A DNA stretch of 64,000 nt from Achromobacter sp. UMC46 (GTDB taxonomy: Bacteria > Pseudomonadota > Gammaproteobacteria > Burkholderiales > Burkholderiaceae_B). Shown here piece after piece: positions 31,045-39,749 of this stretch; the stretch's first letter is position 1; every line of letters starts with the position of its first letter. The notes under the pieces were generated by a model that worked only from the letters and a program-made list of their open reading frames with translations, did not search any database and had not been told where the DNA came from. The translations under genes and the position numbers were made by a program. The DNA is taken from the NCBI RefSeq assembly GCF_014170335.1, contig NZ_LZZS01000003.1, forward strand, positions 434,001 to 498,000, read 5' to 3'.

Positions 31045-32241
31045 ATGGTTTCGCGCAATCGAATCACTACTCTCGTCGTCTTTGCAGCCGTACTCGCGAC
31101 CGGAGGCGGCTACGCCCTGACCCGGGGCCCCGCCGGCGGCAATGTCGCCATGGCGCAAGGCGCCCCCGCCGCCACGCCGGTCGAGGTGGCCGAAGTCGTC
31201 ACCAAGACCATCGTGGACTGGCAACGCTATTCCGGCCGCCTGGAGGCGATCGACCGCGTCGACATCCGCCCGCTCGTGTCCGGCACCCTGACCGCCGTGC
31301 ACTTCCAGGACGGCAGCATCGTCAAGAAGGGCGACCTGCTCTTCACCATCGACCCGCGCCCCTACGTCGCCGAAGTGGACCGCGCCGCCGCCGCGCTGAC
31401 GGCCGCGAAGGCCCGCGCGTCGTACACCGCCACGGACCTGGCCCGCGGCCAGCGCCTGCTGACGGACAACGCCATCGCCCGCCGCGACTTCGAGGAAAAG
31501 CAGAACGCCTCGCGCGAAGCCGCCGCCAACCTGCAAGGCGCGCAAGCCGCGCTGGACTCCGCCAAGTTGAACCTGGGCTACACGCGCATCGAAGCGCCGG
31601 TGGCCGGCCGCGTCTCGCGCGCCGAAGTCACCGTGGGCAACGTGGTCTCGGCCGGCGCCGCGTCGGTGCCGCTGACGAGGCTGGTGTCGGTGGCGAAGAT
31701 GTACGCATCGTTCGACGTGGATGAACAGACCTTCCTGAAGTATGTGAACCCGGCGCGCAACGGCCGCGCGGGTTCGGTGCCGGTCGAGCTGGGCCTGGCG
31801 AACGAGGACGGCTATTCCCGCACCGGTTTCGTGCAGTCGGTGGACAACCGCCTGGACACGACGTCCGGCACGATCCGCGTGCGCGCCGAATTCGACAACG
31901 CCGACGGTTCGCTCCTGCCCGGCCTGTATGCCCGCGTCCGCCTGGGCGGCGGCGACCCGCGTTCGGCCGTGCTGATCGACGAACGCGCCATCGGCACCGA
32001 CCAGGACAAGCGCTACGTGCTGGTGCTGGACGACAAGAATCACGCCATCTATCGCCAGGTGAAGCTGGGCGCCAACCAGGAAGGCCTGCGCGTCATCGAC
32101 ACCGGCTTGGCCGCCGGTGAACGCATCGTCGTCAATGGCCTGCAACGCATCCGCCCCGGCGCCGCCGTGGCCCCGACCCTCGTGCCCATGGTTGTCGCCA
32201 AGGCCGCCCCGGTCAAGACCGCCGCAGCCGACCTGAAGTAA
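31045..32241 (+). CDS. mexE: RND efflux periplasmic adaptor, MexE-like
   Basis: 398-aa membrane-fusion protein linking the inner-membrane pump to the outer-membrane channel. N-terminal anchor ITTLVVFAAVLATGGGYAL (about 6-24), then the lipoyl half DWQRYSGRLEAIDRVDIRPLV, an alpha-hairpin rich in Ala/Arg (about 112-170), the second lipoyl half LNLGYTRIEAPVAGRVSRAE, and the beta-barrel and membrane-proximal domains. AAGGAAG precedes ATG 31045. Sequence and operon order match MexE of MexEF-OprN more than MexA (no lipobox). First gene of a three-gene operon divergent from a LysR regulator; the 386-bp region upstream must hold the controlled promoter. Confidence 0.9.
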   Translation: MVSRNRITTLVVFAAVLATGGGYALTRGPAGGNVAMAQGAPAATPVEVAEVVTKTIVDWQRYSGRLEAIDRVDIRPLVSGTLTAVHFQDGSIVKKGDLLFTIDPRPYVAEVDRAAAALTAAKARASYTATDLARGQRLLTDNAIARRDFEEKQNASREAAANLQGAQAALDSAKLNLGYTRIEAPVAGRVSRAEVTVGNVVSAGAASVPLTRLVSVAKMYASFDVDEQTFLKYVNPARNGRAGSVPVELGLANEDGYSRTGFVQSVDNRLDTTSGTIRVRAEFDNADGSLLPGLYARVRLGGGDPRSAVLIDERAIGTDQDKRYVLVLDDKNHAIYRQVKLGANQEGLRVIDTGLAAGERIVVNGLQRIRPGAAVAPTLVPMVVAKAAPVKTAAADLK

Positions 32242-32267
32242 GGCCTGCGCGTCTACAGAGAACGTTC

Positions 32268-35200
32268 ATGAATATCTCAAAGTTCTTCATCGACCGGCCG
32301 ATTTTCGCCGGCGTGTTGTCCATCCTGGTGCTGCTGGCAGGCTTGCTGGCCATGTTCCAGCTGCCCATTTCCGAATACCCGGAAGTCGTGCCGCCGTCGG
32401 TCGTGGTGCGCGCGCAGTATCCGGGCGCCAACCCCAAGGTCATGGCCGAAACCGTCGCCTCGCCGCTGGAAGAATCCATCAACGGCGTGGAAAATATGCT
32501 GTACATGCAGTCGCAGGCCAACAGCGACGGCAACCTGACGCTGACGGTCAACTTCAAGCTGGGCGTGGACCCCGACAAGGCGCAGCAGCTGGTGCAGAAC
32601 CGCGTGTCGCAAGCGCTGCCGCGCCTGCCGCCGGACGTGCAGCGCCTGGGCGTCACCACGACCAAGAGCTCGCCCACGCTGACGCTGGTCGTGCACTTGA
32701 TCTCGCCCAATGACCGCTACGACATCACCTACCTGCGCAACTACGCGATCCTGAACGTCAAGGACCGTCTGGCCCGCATCACGGGTGTGGGCGAAGTGGC
32801 GGTGTGGGGGGCAGGCAACTACTCGATGCGCGTCTGGCTGGACCCGCAAAAGGTCGCCCAGCGCGGCATGACCGCGTCGGAAGTAGTCGCCGCCATCCGC
32901 GAACAGAACGTGCAGGTCGCCGCCGGCGTGATCGGCGCATCGCCTACGCAAGGCGACGTGCCGCTGCAACTGAACGTGAATGCGCGCGGCCGCCTGCAAA
33001 GCGAAGAAGAGTTCCGCGACATCATCCTGAAGACCTCGCCCGACGGCGCCGTGACGCACCTGTCCGACGTCGCTCGCGTGGAGCTGGACGCCCAGGAATA
33101 CGGCCTGCGGTCGCTCCTGGACAACAAGCAGGCAGTGGCGATGGGGATCATGCAATCGCCGGGCTCGAACGCGCTGGATGTCTCCAGCCAGATCCGCGCC
33201 GCGATGGCCGAGCTGGAACAAGACTTCCCGCCGGGCGTGGAATACCGCATCGAATACGACCCCACGCAATTCGTGCGCTCCAGTATCGAAGCCGTGGTGT
33301 ATACGCTGCTTGAAGCCATTGCGCTGGTCGTGCTGGTGGTGATCCTGTTCCTGCAGACCTGGCGCGCATCCATCATCCCGCTGCTGGCGGTGCCCGTCTC
33401 CATCGTGGGCACGTTCGCGCTGATGCTGGTGTTCGGCTATACCATCAACGCCTTGTCGCTGTTCGGGATGGTGCTTGCCATCGGGATCGTGGTCGACGAT
33501 GCGATCGTGGTGGTGGAAAACGTCGAGCGCAACATCGCGGCGGGTTTGAGTCCACGCGACGCGACCTACCGCGCCATGCGTGAAGTCAGCGGCCCCATCA
33601 TCGCCATCGCGCTGACGCTGTGCGCCGTGTTCGTGCCACTGGCCTTCATGACGGGCCTGACCGGCCAGTTCTACAAGCAGTTCGCCATGACCATCGCCAT
33701 CTCGACGGTGATCTCGGCCTTCAACTCGCTGACCCTGTCGCCCGCGCTGTCGGCCCTGCTGCTGAAAAGCCATCACGACAAGCCGGACTGGCTGACCCGC
33801 GGAATGAACCGCGTCTTCGGCCGCTTCTTCAACTGGTTCAACAACATGTTCGGCCGCGCGTCCGAGTCCTACGGCTCGGGCGTGTCCGGCGTGATCCGCC
33901 GCAAGGCCAGCGCGATGGGCGTGTACGCGGTGCTGGTGGCCGCCACCATCGGCGTGTCGTACCTGGTGCCCGGCGGCTTCGTGCCGGCGCAGGACAAGCA
34001 GTACCTGATCGGCTTCACGCAGCTGCCCAACGGCGCGTCGCTGGACCGTACGGAAGCGGTGATCCGCCGCATGAGCGACATCGCCCTGAAGGAACCCGGC
34101 GTGCAATCCGCCATCGCCTTCCCGGGTATGTCGATCAATGGCTTCACCAACAGCTCCAGCGCCGGCATCGTGTTCGTGACGCTCAAACCCTTTGGTGAAC
34201 GCAAGGACGCCGCGCTGTCCGGCAACGCCATCGCGGCCTCGCTGAACCAGAAGTTCGCGACGATCCAGGACTCGTTCATCGCCGTATTCCCGCCCCCACC
34301 CGTACTGGGCTTGGGCACGCTGGGCGGCTTCAAGCTGCAACTGGAAGACCGCGCCGCGCTGGGCTATGCCGAACTGGATAAGGCCAAGCAGGCCTTCCTG
34401 GAAAAGGCGCGCCAGACGCCCGAACTGGGCCCGTCGTTCTCCAGCTACGAGATCAACGTGCCGCAGCTGGATGTGGACCTGGACCGCGTGAAGGCCAAGC
34501 AGCTGGGCGTGCCCGTGACGGACGTCTTCGACACCATGCAGATCTACCTGGGTTCGATGTATGTGAACGACTTCAACCGCTTCGGCCGGGTGTTCCAGGT
34601 GCGTGCGCAAGCCGATGCGCCGTTCCGCGCCCACGCCGACGACATCCTGCAGCTGAAGACCCGCAATGCCGCGGGCGACATGGTGCCGCTGTCGTCGCTG
34701 GTGACGGTCAACCAAACCTTCGGGCCTGAAATGGTGGTGCGCTACAACGGCTACACCGCCGCCGACATCAACGGCGGTCCGGCCCCTGGCTTCTCGTCCG
34801 ATCAGGCGCAAGCCGCGGCCGAGCGCGTCGCCGCCGAAACGCTGCCGCGCGGGGTGAAGTTCGAATGGACCGACCTGACGTATCAGCAGATCCTGGCGGG
34901 CAATGCCGGCTTGTGGGTGTTCCCGATCAGCGTGCTGCTGGTGTTCCTGGTGCTGGCCGCGCTGTATGAAAGCCTGACCCTGCCGCTGGCCGTGATCCTG
35001 ATCGTGCCGATGAGCATCCTGGCCGCGCTGACGGGCGTCTACCTGACGGGCAACGACAACAACATCTTCACGCAGATCGGCTTGATGGTGCTGGTGGGCT
35101 TGTCGGCGAAGAACGCGATTCTGATCGTGGAATTCGCAAGAGAGCTGGAAATGAGCGGCCGCACGCCGCTGGAAGCCGCCATCGAAGCCAGCCGCCTGCG

Positions 35201-35483
35201 CCTGCGCCCGATCCTGATGACGTCCATCGCGTTCATCATGGGTGTCGTGCCACTGGTGCTGTCGTCCGGCGCCGGTTCGGAAATGCGCTACGCCATGGGG
35301 GTCGCTGTGTTCTTCGGGATGCTGGGCGTGACCTTGTTCGGCCTGTTCCTGACGCCGGTGTTCTACGTGCTGCTGCGTTCGCTGGGCGGCAAGACGCTGC
35401 ACTCCGCCGCGCCGCACGAAGCGCCGGTGAGCACGCAGCATATCGACCCGAACGCGCCGCCCGTCACGCAACCTCACGCATAA
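32268..35483 (+). CDS. mexF: RND multidrug efflux transporter, MexF-like
   Basis: 1071-aa proton-driven inner-membrane pump of the HAE1 group. It opens with ISKFFIDRPIFAGVLSILVLL (first helix), has two large periplasmic loops, and twelve helices in the usual 1+5/1+5 layout. The helix-4 proton-relay motif AIGIVVDDAIVVVENVER is intact, and the signature GLSAKNAILIVEFARE is near residue 945. SINGVENMLYMQSQ and FTNSSSAGIVFVTLKPF are MexF-like. It lies 26 bp after mexE. Substrates of such pumps in this group include fluoroquinolones and chloramphenicol; that is family knowledge and not visible here. Confidence 0.93.
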   Translation: MNISKFFIDRPIFAGVLSILVLLAGLLAMFQLPISEYPEVVPPSVVVRAQYPGANPKVMAETVASPLEESINGVENMLYMQSQANSDGNLTLTVNFKLGVDPDKAQQLVQNRVSQALPRLPPDVQRLGVTTTKSSPTLTLVVHLISPNDRYDITYLRNYAILNVKDRLARITGVGEVAVWGAGNYSMRVWLDPQKVAQRGMTASEVVAAIREQNVQVAAGVIGASPTQGDVPLQLNVNARGRLQSEEEFRDIILKTSPDGAVTHLSDVARVELDAQEYGLRSLLDNKQAVAMGIMQSPGSNALDVSSQIRAAMAELEQDFPPGVEYRIEYDPTQFVRSSIEAVVYTLLEAIALVVLVVILFLQTWRASIIPLLAVPVSIVGTFALMLVFGYTINALSLFGMVLAIGIVVDDAIVVVENVERNIAAGLSPRDATYRAMREVSGPIIAIALTLCAVFVPLAFMTGLTGQFYKQFAMTIAISTVISAFNSLTLSPALSALLLKSHHDKPDWLTRGMNRVFGRFFNWFNNMFGRASESYGSGVSGVIRRKASAMGVYAVLVAATIGVSYLVPGGFVPAQDKQYLIGFTQLPNGASLDRTEAVIRRMSDIALKEPGVQSAIAFPGMSINGFTNSSSAGIVFVTLKPFGERKDAALSGNAIAASLNQKFATIQDSFIAVFPPPPVLGLGTLGGFKLQLEDRAALGYAELDKAKQAFLEKARQTPELGPSFSSYEINVPQLDVDLDRVKAKQLGVPVTDVFDTMQIYLGSMYVNDFNRFGRVFQVRAQADAPFRAHADDILQLKTRNAAGDMVPLSSLVTVNQTFGPEMVVRYNGYTAADINGGPAPGFSSDQAQAAAERVAAETLPRGVKFEWTDLTYQQILAGNAGLWVFPISVLLVFLVLAALYESLTLPLAVILIVPMSILAALTGVYLTGNDNNIFTQIGLMVLVGLSAKNAILIVEFARELEMSGRTPLEAAIEASRLRLRPILMTSIAFIMGVVPLVLSSGAGSEMRYAMGVAVFFGMLGVTLFGLFLTPVFYVLLRSLGGKTLHSAAPHEAPVSTQHIDPNAPPVTQPHA

Positions 35484-35556
35484 GGCCGGCAACGCCGAAA
35501 GAGCAGCCAGCGCGCCCCGTCACGAACGGCGGGGCGCGCGCTAAAGAGAATTCATC

Positions 35557-37035
35557 ATGATCCAAAGACTGACCCGCGGTTCCGCCTTGCTTGCCGTCCT
35601 GCTTGTGCTGGCCGGCTGCGCGGTGGGCCCCACTTACGAAAAGCCGTCCGCCGCTGCGCCGGCGACATTCAAGGAAGCCGCCCTGCCCGCCTCTGAAGCC
35701 GGCACCTGGAAGCCCGCAGAGCCGTCTGAAGACGCGCTGCGCGGCGCCTGGTGGAAGGTGTTCGGCGACGACGGCCTGAACCAGCTGGAAGACGAGGCCC
35801 AACAGGCCAACCAGAACCTGCAAGCCGCCGCCGCCCGCCTGGCGCAGTCGCGCGCCCTGCAGCGCGAGGCCCGCGCCGGCTTCTTCCCCACGCTGGATGC
35901 GGCCTTTGGCCCCAACCGCCAGCGCCCGTCGGCCGTGTCGCAAGGCCTGCCCGACGGCACGTCCACCAATCCGGTGACGACGTGGCGCGCCCAAGGCGCG
36001 GTGTCGTATGAAGCCGACCTGTTCGGCCGCGTGGCATCCACCGCGGACGCCGCCACCGCCGACGCCCAGCAAAGCGAGGCACTGTACCGTTCGGTGCTGC
36101 TGGCCCTGCAGGCCGACGTCGCCACCACGTACTTCCTGGTGCGCGAACAGGACGCGGAATCGCAGCTGTACAACCAGACGGTCAAACTGCGCACCGACAC
36201 GCTGCAATTGATCCAGCGCCGCTACGACGCCGGCGACATCAGCGAACTGGACCTGGCGCGCGCCAAGGCGGAGCTCGCGTCCGCGCAATCGGAAGCGCTG
36301 GGCATCGACCGCCGCCGCGCCACGACTGAACACGCGCTGGCCGTGCTGCTGGGCCGCGCCCCGTCCGACTTCACGATGCCGCCGCAGCCCATCCAGAAGG
36401 TCGCGCTGTCGATCCCCGCCGGCCTGCCGTCGACGCTGCTGGAACGCCGCCCCGACATCGCCGCCGCCGAACGCGCGATGGCTGCAGCCAACTCCCGCGT
36501 CGGCGCCGCCAAGTCCGCGTTCTTCCCGCGCCTGGACATCACCGGCGCCTTCGGCTATGAGTCCTCGGACCTGGGCAACCTGTTCCAGTGGTCCAGCCGC
36601 ACCTTCCTGCTGGGTCCGCTGGTAGGCGCCGCGCTGTCGATGCCCATCTTCGACGGCGGCCGCCGCCAAGCCGGCCTGGACCGCGCCCGCGCGGTCTACG
36701 AGGAAGACGTCGCCGTCTACCGCCAGACCGTGCTGAACGCGTTCCGCGAAGTCGAAGACAACCTGGCCAACCTGCGCATCCTGGCGGACCAGACCAAGGC
36801 GCAAGACGCCGCCGTCGAAGCCTCCGCCCGCGCCGCCAAGCTGTCGCACACGCAGTACCGCGAAGGCTCGATCAGCTACCTGGACGTGATCGAAGCCGAC
36901 CGCAGCGTCCTGCTGCAACAACGCGTCGCCGTGCAGTTGAGCGGCGAGCAGGCACGCTCGGCAGTCGGCCTGATCCGCGCGATCGGCGGCGGGTGGGAAA
37001 ACCCGGTTCCGCCTGACGCGGTGGCGGCGAAGTAG
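35557..37035 (+). CDS. oprN: outer-membrane efflux lipoprotein, OprN/NodT family
   Basis: 492-aa TolC-like channel. The lipobox LAGC places the lipidated Cys at residue 21, followed by the family start AVGPTYEKP. Two OEP repeats are visible: NQNLQAAAARLAQSRALQREARAGFFPTLDA and the second-half equivalent ERAMAAANSRVGAAKSAFFPRL are read at about residues 90-120 and 305-330, and the late segment YREGSISYLDVIEADRS is typical of NodT channels. Third gene of the operon, 73 bp after mexF with GAGAA upstream of ATG 35557. A small hairpin follows the stop. Confidence 0.92.
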   Translation: MIQRLTRGSALLAVLLVLAGCAVGPTYEKPSAAAPATFKEAALPASEAGTWKPAEPSEDALRGAWWKVFGDDGLNQLEDEAQQANQNLQAAAARLAQSRALQREARAGFFPTLDAAFGPNRQRPSAVSQGLPDGTSTNPVTTWRAQGAVSYEADLFGRVASTADAATADAQQSEALYRSVLLALQADVATTYFLVREQDAESQLYNQTVKLRTDTLQLIQRRYDAGDISELDLARAKAELASAQSEALGIDRRRATTEHALAVLLGRAPSDFTMPPQPIQKVALSIPAGLPSTLLERRPDIAAAERAMAAANSRVGAAKSAFFPRLDITGAFGYESSDLGNLFQWSSRTFLLGPLVGAALSMPIFDGGRRQAGLDRARAVYEEDVAVYRQTVLNAFREVEDNLANLRILADQTKAQDAAVEASARAAKLSHTQYREGSISYLDVIEADRSVLLQQRVAVQLSGEQARSAVGLIRAIGGGWENPVPPDAVAAK

Positions 37036-37037
37036 AA

Positions 37038-37052
37038 ACCGCCAAAGGCGGT
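37038..37052 (+). terminator. hairpin after oprN
   Basis: ACCGCC and GGCGGT form a 6-bp stem with an AAA loop 2 bp after the oprN stop. There is no T-run; a modest termination or stabilising signal. Confidence 0.35.
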
Positions 37053-37251
37053 GACAAAGATGAGGCAGGGGCAGTCCGGAGCGCAGGCTCCGGATCGCGA
37101 CACGCTGAACGACATTATGTTGATGCTGACGACGCTCAAGGACTCCCTGGTCAAGGGAGACGTCATGATCACCGGAGATCAGTCGAAGCTGATCGATGTC
37201 TTCGGCTCGGCGGACGATTTTGAATTCTGGTGCAACATCGTGACGCCGTAA
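37051..37251 (+). pseudogene. C-terminal remnant of an alkyl sulfatase
   Basis: A 66-codon frame whose last ~50 residues read DRDTLNDIMLML ... GDVMITGDQSKLIDVFG ... DDFEFWCNIVTP and stop. This matches, by eye, the end of the SCP2-like C-terminal domain of linear primary-alkylsulfatases (SdsA1/BDS1 type), including the terminal F-F-x-I-V-x-P signature. The catalytic metallo-beta-lactamase domain is gone. The first ~15 codons do not resemble the family, so the breakpoint is near 37093. It is followed by a hairpin that may be the original gene's terminator. Confidence 0.6.
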
Positions 37252-37272
37252 GGCGGGTATATCCGGGACGAG

Positions 37273-37302
37273 CGAGGCCGACGTAGGTCTGCGTCGGCCT
37301 CG
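37273..37302 (+). terminator. 11-bp-stem terminator-like hairpin
   Basis: CGAGGCCGACG (37273-37283) and CGTCGGCCTCG (37292-37302) are perfectly complementary with an 8-nt loop, 21 bp after the alkylsulfatase remnant. Followed by TCGCTTTC, a weak T-tract. Probably the terminator of the lost sulfatase gene. Confidence 0.5.
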
Positions 37303-37380
37303 TCGCTTTCACTGCGTGGGGCTCGCCGATGTCCGCTTTGGGTTGTGCATTCAATCGGTCGTTGACGAATTACTCCTTTC

Positions 37381-37432
37381 GGCGAAAAGCCCGAGCCGCG
37401 AAGCGGTGTCGGCTTGAGTGAACTATTTAAGC
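37381..37432. repeat. attC-like (integron 59-base-element) relic
   Basis: The core GCCGCGAAGCGG followed by GTCGGCTTGAGTGAA is nearly identical to the inner part of the aadA-cassette attC (CGCCGCGAAGCGGCGTCGGCTTGAATGAATTGTTAGA, recalled in pieces). GCCG/CGGC-type arms are present, but the outer recombination core reads TATTTAA in place of GTTAGR, so it is probably inactive. It lies directly against the 3' end of the truncated HAD frame, as an attC would with its cassette gene. Confidence 0.45.
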
Positions 37433-37741
37433 TTGCATGCCGAAGGCTCTCGGCCCTTCGAGATGCGACCGCGGAATCCCCAATGAACAACACCTGGCCA
37501 CTTCGTCCTCAAGCTCTCTCTCCCTCTGCTCAAGTAGTGCAGAAGGAGGTGTCACACCAAGCTCAGCAGCGGCACCAACAAGATCAAGCGCGCGAGACAT
37601 AACGAGATCCGCATCGCAGTCCCTCCGTGCGCGTCCATGCTCCTGAGCCCAACGCATTAGCAGGCGATATGGGGAACGCCGTTCGCCAATGTAGACCAGC
37701 GTTCCAAAGGCATGAAAGACAACTGCTTTAAGAACCTTCAC
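37427..37741 (-). pseudogene. truncated HAD-family hydrolase with mutated nucleophile
   Basis: A 104-codon frame starting GTG 37741 with AAGGGA upstream. LKAVVFHAFGTLVYIGERRSP is the HAD motif I region, but the nucleophile position of FDAFGTL is His10 (CAT; one base from GAT). The cap-domain start follows (SPYRLLMRWAQEHGR; LEQRERELEDEVARC), then the frame ends at about half the length of the family, with motifs II-IV absent. Truncation plus loss of the nucleophile makes it non-functional. It ends in the attC-like element. Confidence 0.6.
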
Positions 37742-37791
37742 ATTCCCTTCACGAGATCTGGCATCACCTTTCTTAGTTCAGTGACAGGACG

Positions 37792-38268
37792 TTACACCAG
37801 CAGCGTCGCCGTGGCGCGGCCCGCAATCATGTCTTCGAACAGGGCCGCGAGGCTCGGGGCAACGTCGCGGGTGTCCTCGAATTCCGGCTCGATACCGTGC
37901 ACGATGCGGCCCGAGTTGCGTTCTATCGCCAGGAATTCATAATCGCCCGCAACGCTCATGTAGATCGGCGTGTGCTGTTGCCAGAAGTCCAGGACCGCCT
38001 GCCGGCCGGCGTCGTCCAGCGCGGCCTCCAGGCTGATATCGCGCAGGGTGTGCCAGGCAAAGGCAGTGTCCGCCGTGCCGTCATGGTCGGCCGCGCTCAG
38101 GAACCAGCGGGTCTGGTTCGCGTTGTGCAATTCGGTGAATGCCGCCAGGAAAGCGCCATAGCCATGCGCATCGGCCGGCGCGGCCGCTGACGTCGAGTTG
38201 GGCGTCGTCCGCAGCACCGTCCAGCCGCGGGCGGCAAGATGATCCAGAAAGCGTTGTTGCGACGTCAT
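37792..38268 (-). CDS. SMI1/KNR4 (SUKH)-like protein
   Basis: 158-aa soluble protein. ATG 38268 has GAGGAGA nine bases upstream, so it looks actively translated. The sequence pattern YGAFLAAFTELHNANQTRWFL early and DYEFLAIERNSGRIVHGIEP ... APSLAALFEDMIAG late fits the SUKH/SMI1-KNR4 fold. Many bacterial SUKH proteins are immunity partners of contact-dependent or secreted toxins, but no toxin gene is adjacent, and some act otherwise. It stands intact between pseudogenes (HAD fragment and Bug fragment), which suggests it is retained for a benefit such as orphan immunity; that is inference. Confidence 0.65.
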   Translation of the reverse strand: MTSQQRFLDHLAARGWTVLRTTPNSTSAAAPADAHGYGAFLAAFTELHNANQTRWFLSAADHDGTADTAFAWHTLRDISLEAALDDAGRQAVLDFWQQHTPIYMSVAGDYEFLAIERNSGRIVHGIEPEFEDTRDVAPSLAALFEDMIAGRATATLLV

Positions 38269-38339
38269 GTCGGTCTCCTCGGAGGGAATATAAAGCACTA
38301 TCGGGCACGGCAGAAGTCGCATTTGCGTCTTCGGGAAAT

Positions 38340-38621
38340 GGACAGTCGACGCCCCGGCGCTCAATGATGTGGTCGCCGGCCACGTCCCCATGAGGTTCGA
38401 TGCGTTGCTGTCGTTCATGCCTTTCGTCAAGGCGGGCCGGCTGCGCGCCATCGTCGTCACCGGCGCGCAGCCGGCCTCTGCCCCGCCCGGCGTGCCTACC
38501 CTGGACGCTGCAGGGCCTTGAATCCGCTTGGGCGGATCTGGCCCAGACAAAAGCCCTCGTGCAATCAGAAGTCGCCATAAGGGCCGACGTCGTCCACCAG
38601 AGCGGCGTGCAGATCGACTGA
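38340..38621 (+). pseudogene. decayed Bug/TctC receptor fragment
   Basis: Reading from 38351, APALNDVVAGHVPMRFDALL ... PFVKAGRLRAIVVTGAQ ... PPGVPTLDAAG matches the middle of Bug receptors and then hits TGA at 38519-38521. The natural C-terminus, VQSEVAIRADVVHQSGVQID, appears in a different frame and ends at 38621. So a frameshift and an internal deletion of roughly 60-70 residues separate the two pieces, and the first half of the gene is missing. It is convergent with an intact Bug gene at 38687-39694, to which it is only distantly similar, so it is not a recent duplicate. Confidence 0.7.
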
Positions 38622-38686
38622 GCCAGGCGTTGCCTGGCAAGCCGATGGCGAGACGCCCCGCTGGCGTCCGCCGCGCCGGCCTGGGC

Positions 38687-39694
38687 TCAGTCGATGACGA
38701 TGTTCTCCCGTTTGACGACATGAGAAAGCTGATCGACCTCATGCCCGATGCGCGTGGACAATTCCTTCGGATCGCGCATGACGACGATACCCTGCGCACT
38801 GAGTGAGGTATTGGCAGCGGGTTGCTCCATCGCGCGCTTGGACTGCTCGTACAAGGTGTCGACGATCTGGGCAGGCGTGCCTGCCGGGGCGAACAGGCCC
38901 AGCCAGAAAGTGACATCGATGTTCGGATAGCCTGCCTCGGCCATCGTGGGGATATCCGGCATTTGGGAAATCCGTTGCTTCTGCGTGACTGCCAGGGCTT
39001 TCAACTTGCCGGCCGCCACTTGCGGTGCGCTGGCCAGCGTATCGAAAGACGTGTTCACCTCGCCCGCCATGACCGCCATGCTTGCTTGCGAGGCCGACTT
39101 GTAGGGGACATGGGTTGCCTTGAACTGGGCGTCATTGCTCAGTTGCGCAAACGCCAGATGGGCCAGGTTGCCTTGGCCTCCCGACCCATAGGTAAGCTCG
39201 CCCGGATTCTTCCTGGCGTACTCAACCAGATCCTTGACCGACTCGACGGAGTGCTTCTTGGCCCATTCGGGGTTGACGTTCAGAATGAACGGCGCGTCCA
39301 GTACCAGGGCGATGGGAGCGAAATCCTTGGCCTTGTACAGGGAGTTCTTGTAGATCAAGGGATTGACGGTGATGCTGCTGCTGTTGGTGGCCAGCAGCGT
39401 GTAGCCATCCGGCGCCGAACGGGCCACCTCGGCCGCCCCGATCGATCCATTGGCGCCGCCTTTGTTCTCCACAATGACGGGCTGCTTGAGCGTCTTGGAC
39501 AAAGAATCCGACAGCAGGCGAGCCATCGTGTCGGTGATCGATCCGGCCGGAAACGGCACGATGATCTTGATGGCTTTAGTGGGCCATGCTTTGTCCTGCG
39601 CGAACGCGGCAGGTGACCCCAACCCCAATGCCGAAGCCACAGCGAGGTGCGCGGAAGTGATGAGGAAGTTACGGCGGGAATCGGATGTAGCCAT
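38687..39694 (-). CDS. Bug/TctC-family periplasmic solute receptor
   Basis: 335-aa receptor. The N-terminus TSDSRRNFLITSAHLAVASA resembles a twin-arginine signal (RRNFL), with cleavage near AFA-QD at residue 32. Core motifs: IIVPFPAGSITDTMARLLSD, VENKGGANGSIGAAEVARSAPDGYT, and THVPYKSASQASMAVMAGEV. Last gene of the leftward arm of the CoA cluster: 55 bp after the tandem CoA-transferase gene. The ligand is therefore probably the carboxylic acid that the CoA transferase activates. A second Bug receptor closes the opposite arm (50078-51082). Confidence 0.92.
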   Translation of the reverse strand: MATSDSRRNFLITSAHLAVASALGLGSPAAFAQDKAWPTKAIKIIVPFPAGSITDTMARLLSDSLSKTLKQPVIVENKGGANGSIGAAEVARSAPDGYTLLATNSSSITVNPLIYKNSLYKAKDFAPIALVLDAPFILNVNPEWAKKHSVESVKDLVEYARKNPGELTYGSGGQGNLAHLAFAQLSNDAQFKATHVPYKSASQASMAVMAGEVNTSFDTLASAPQVAAGKLKALAVTQKQRISQMPDIPTMAEAGYPNIDVTFWLGLFAPAGTPAQIVDTLYEQSKRAMEQPAANTSLSAQGIVVMRDPKELSTRIGHEVDQLSHVVKRENIVID

Positions 39695-39749
39695 TGTTTG
39701 TCTCCACGAAGGTTAGATCTTGTGCATTGCATTGTGCTTGCGCGGCTTG

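Noticed and set aside
32277..35492. A 1071-codon open frame antisense to mexF
   Set aside because: Translation is His/Arg/Gln-rich with no family resemblance; it arises from the high third-position GC of mexF.
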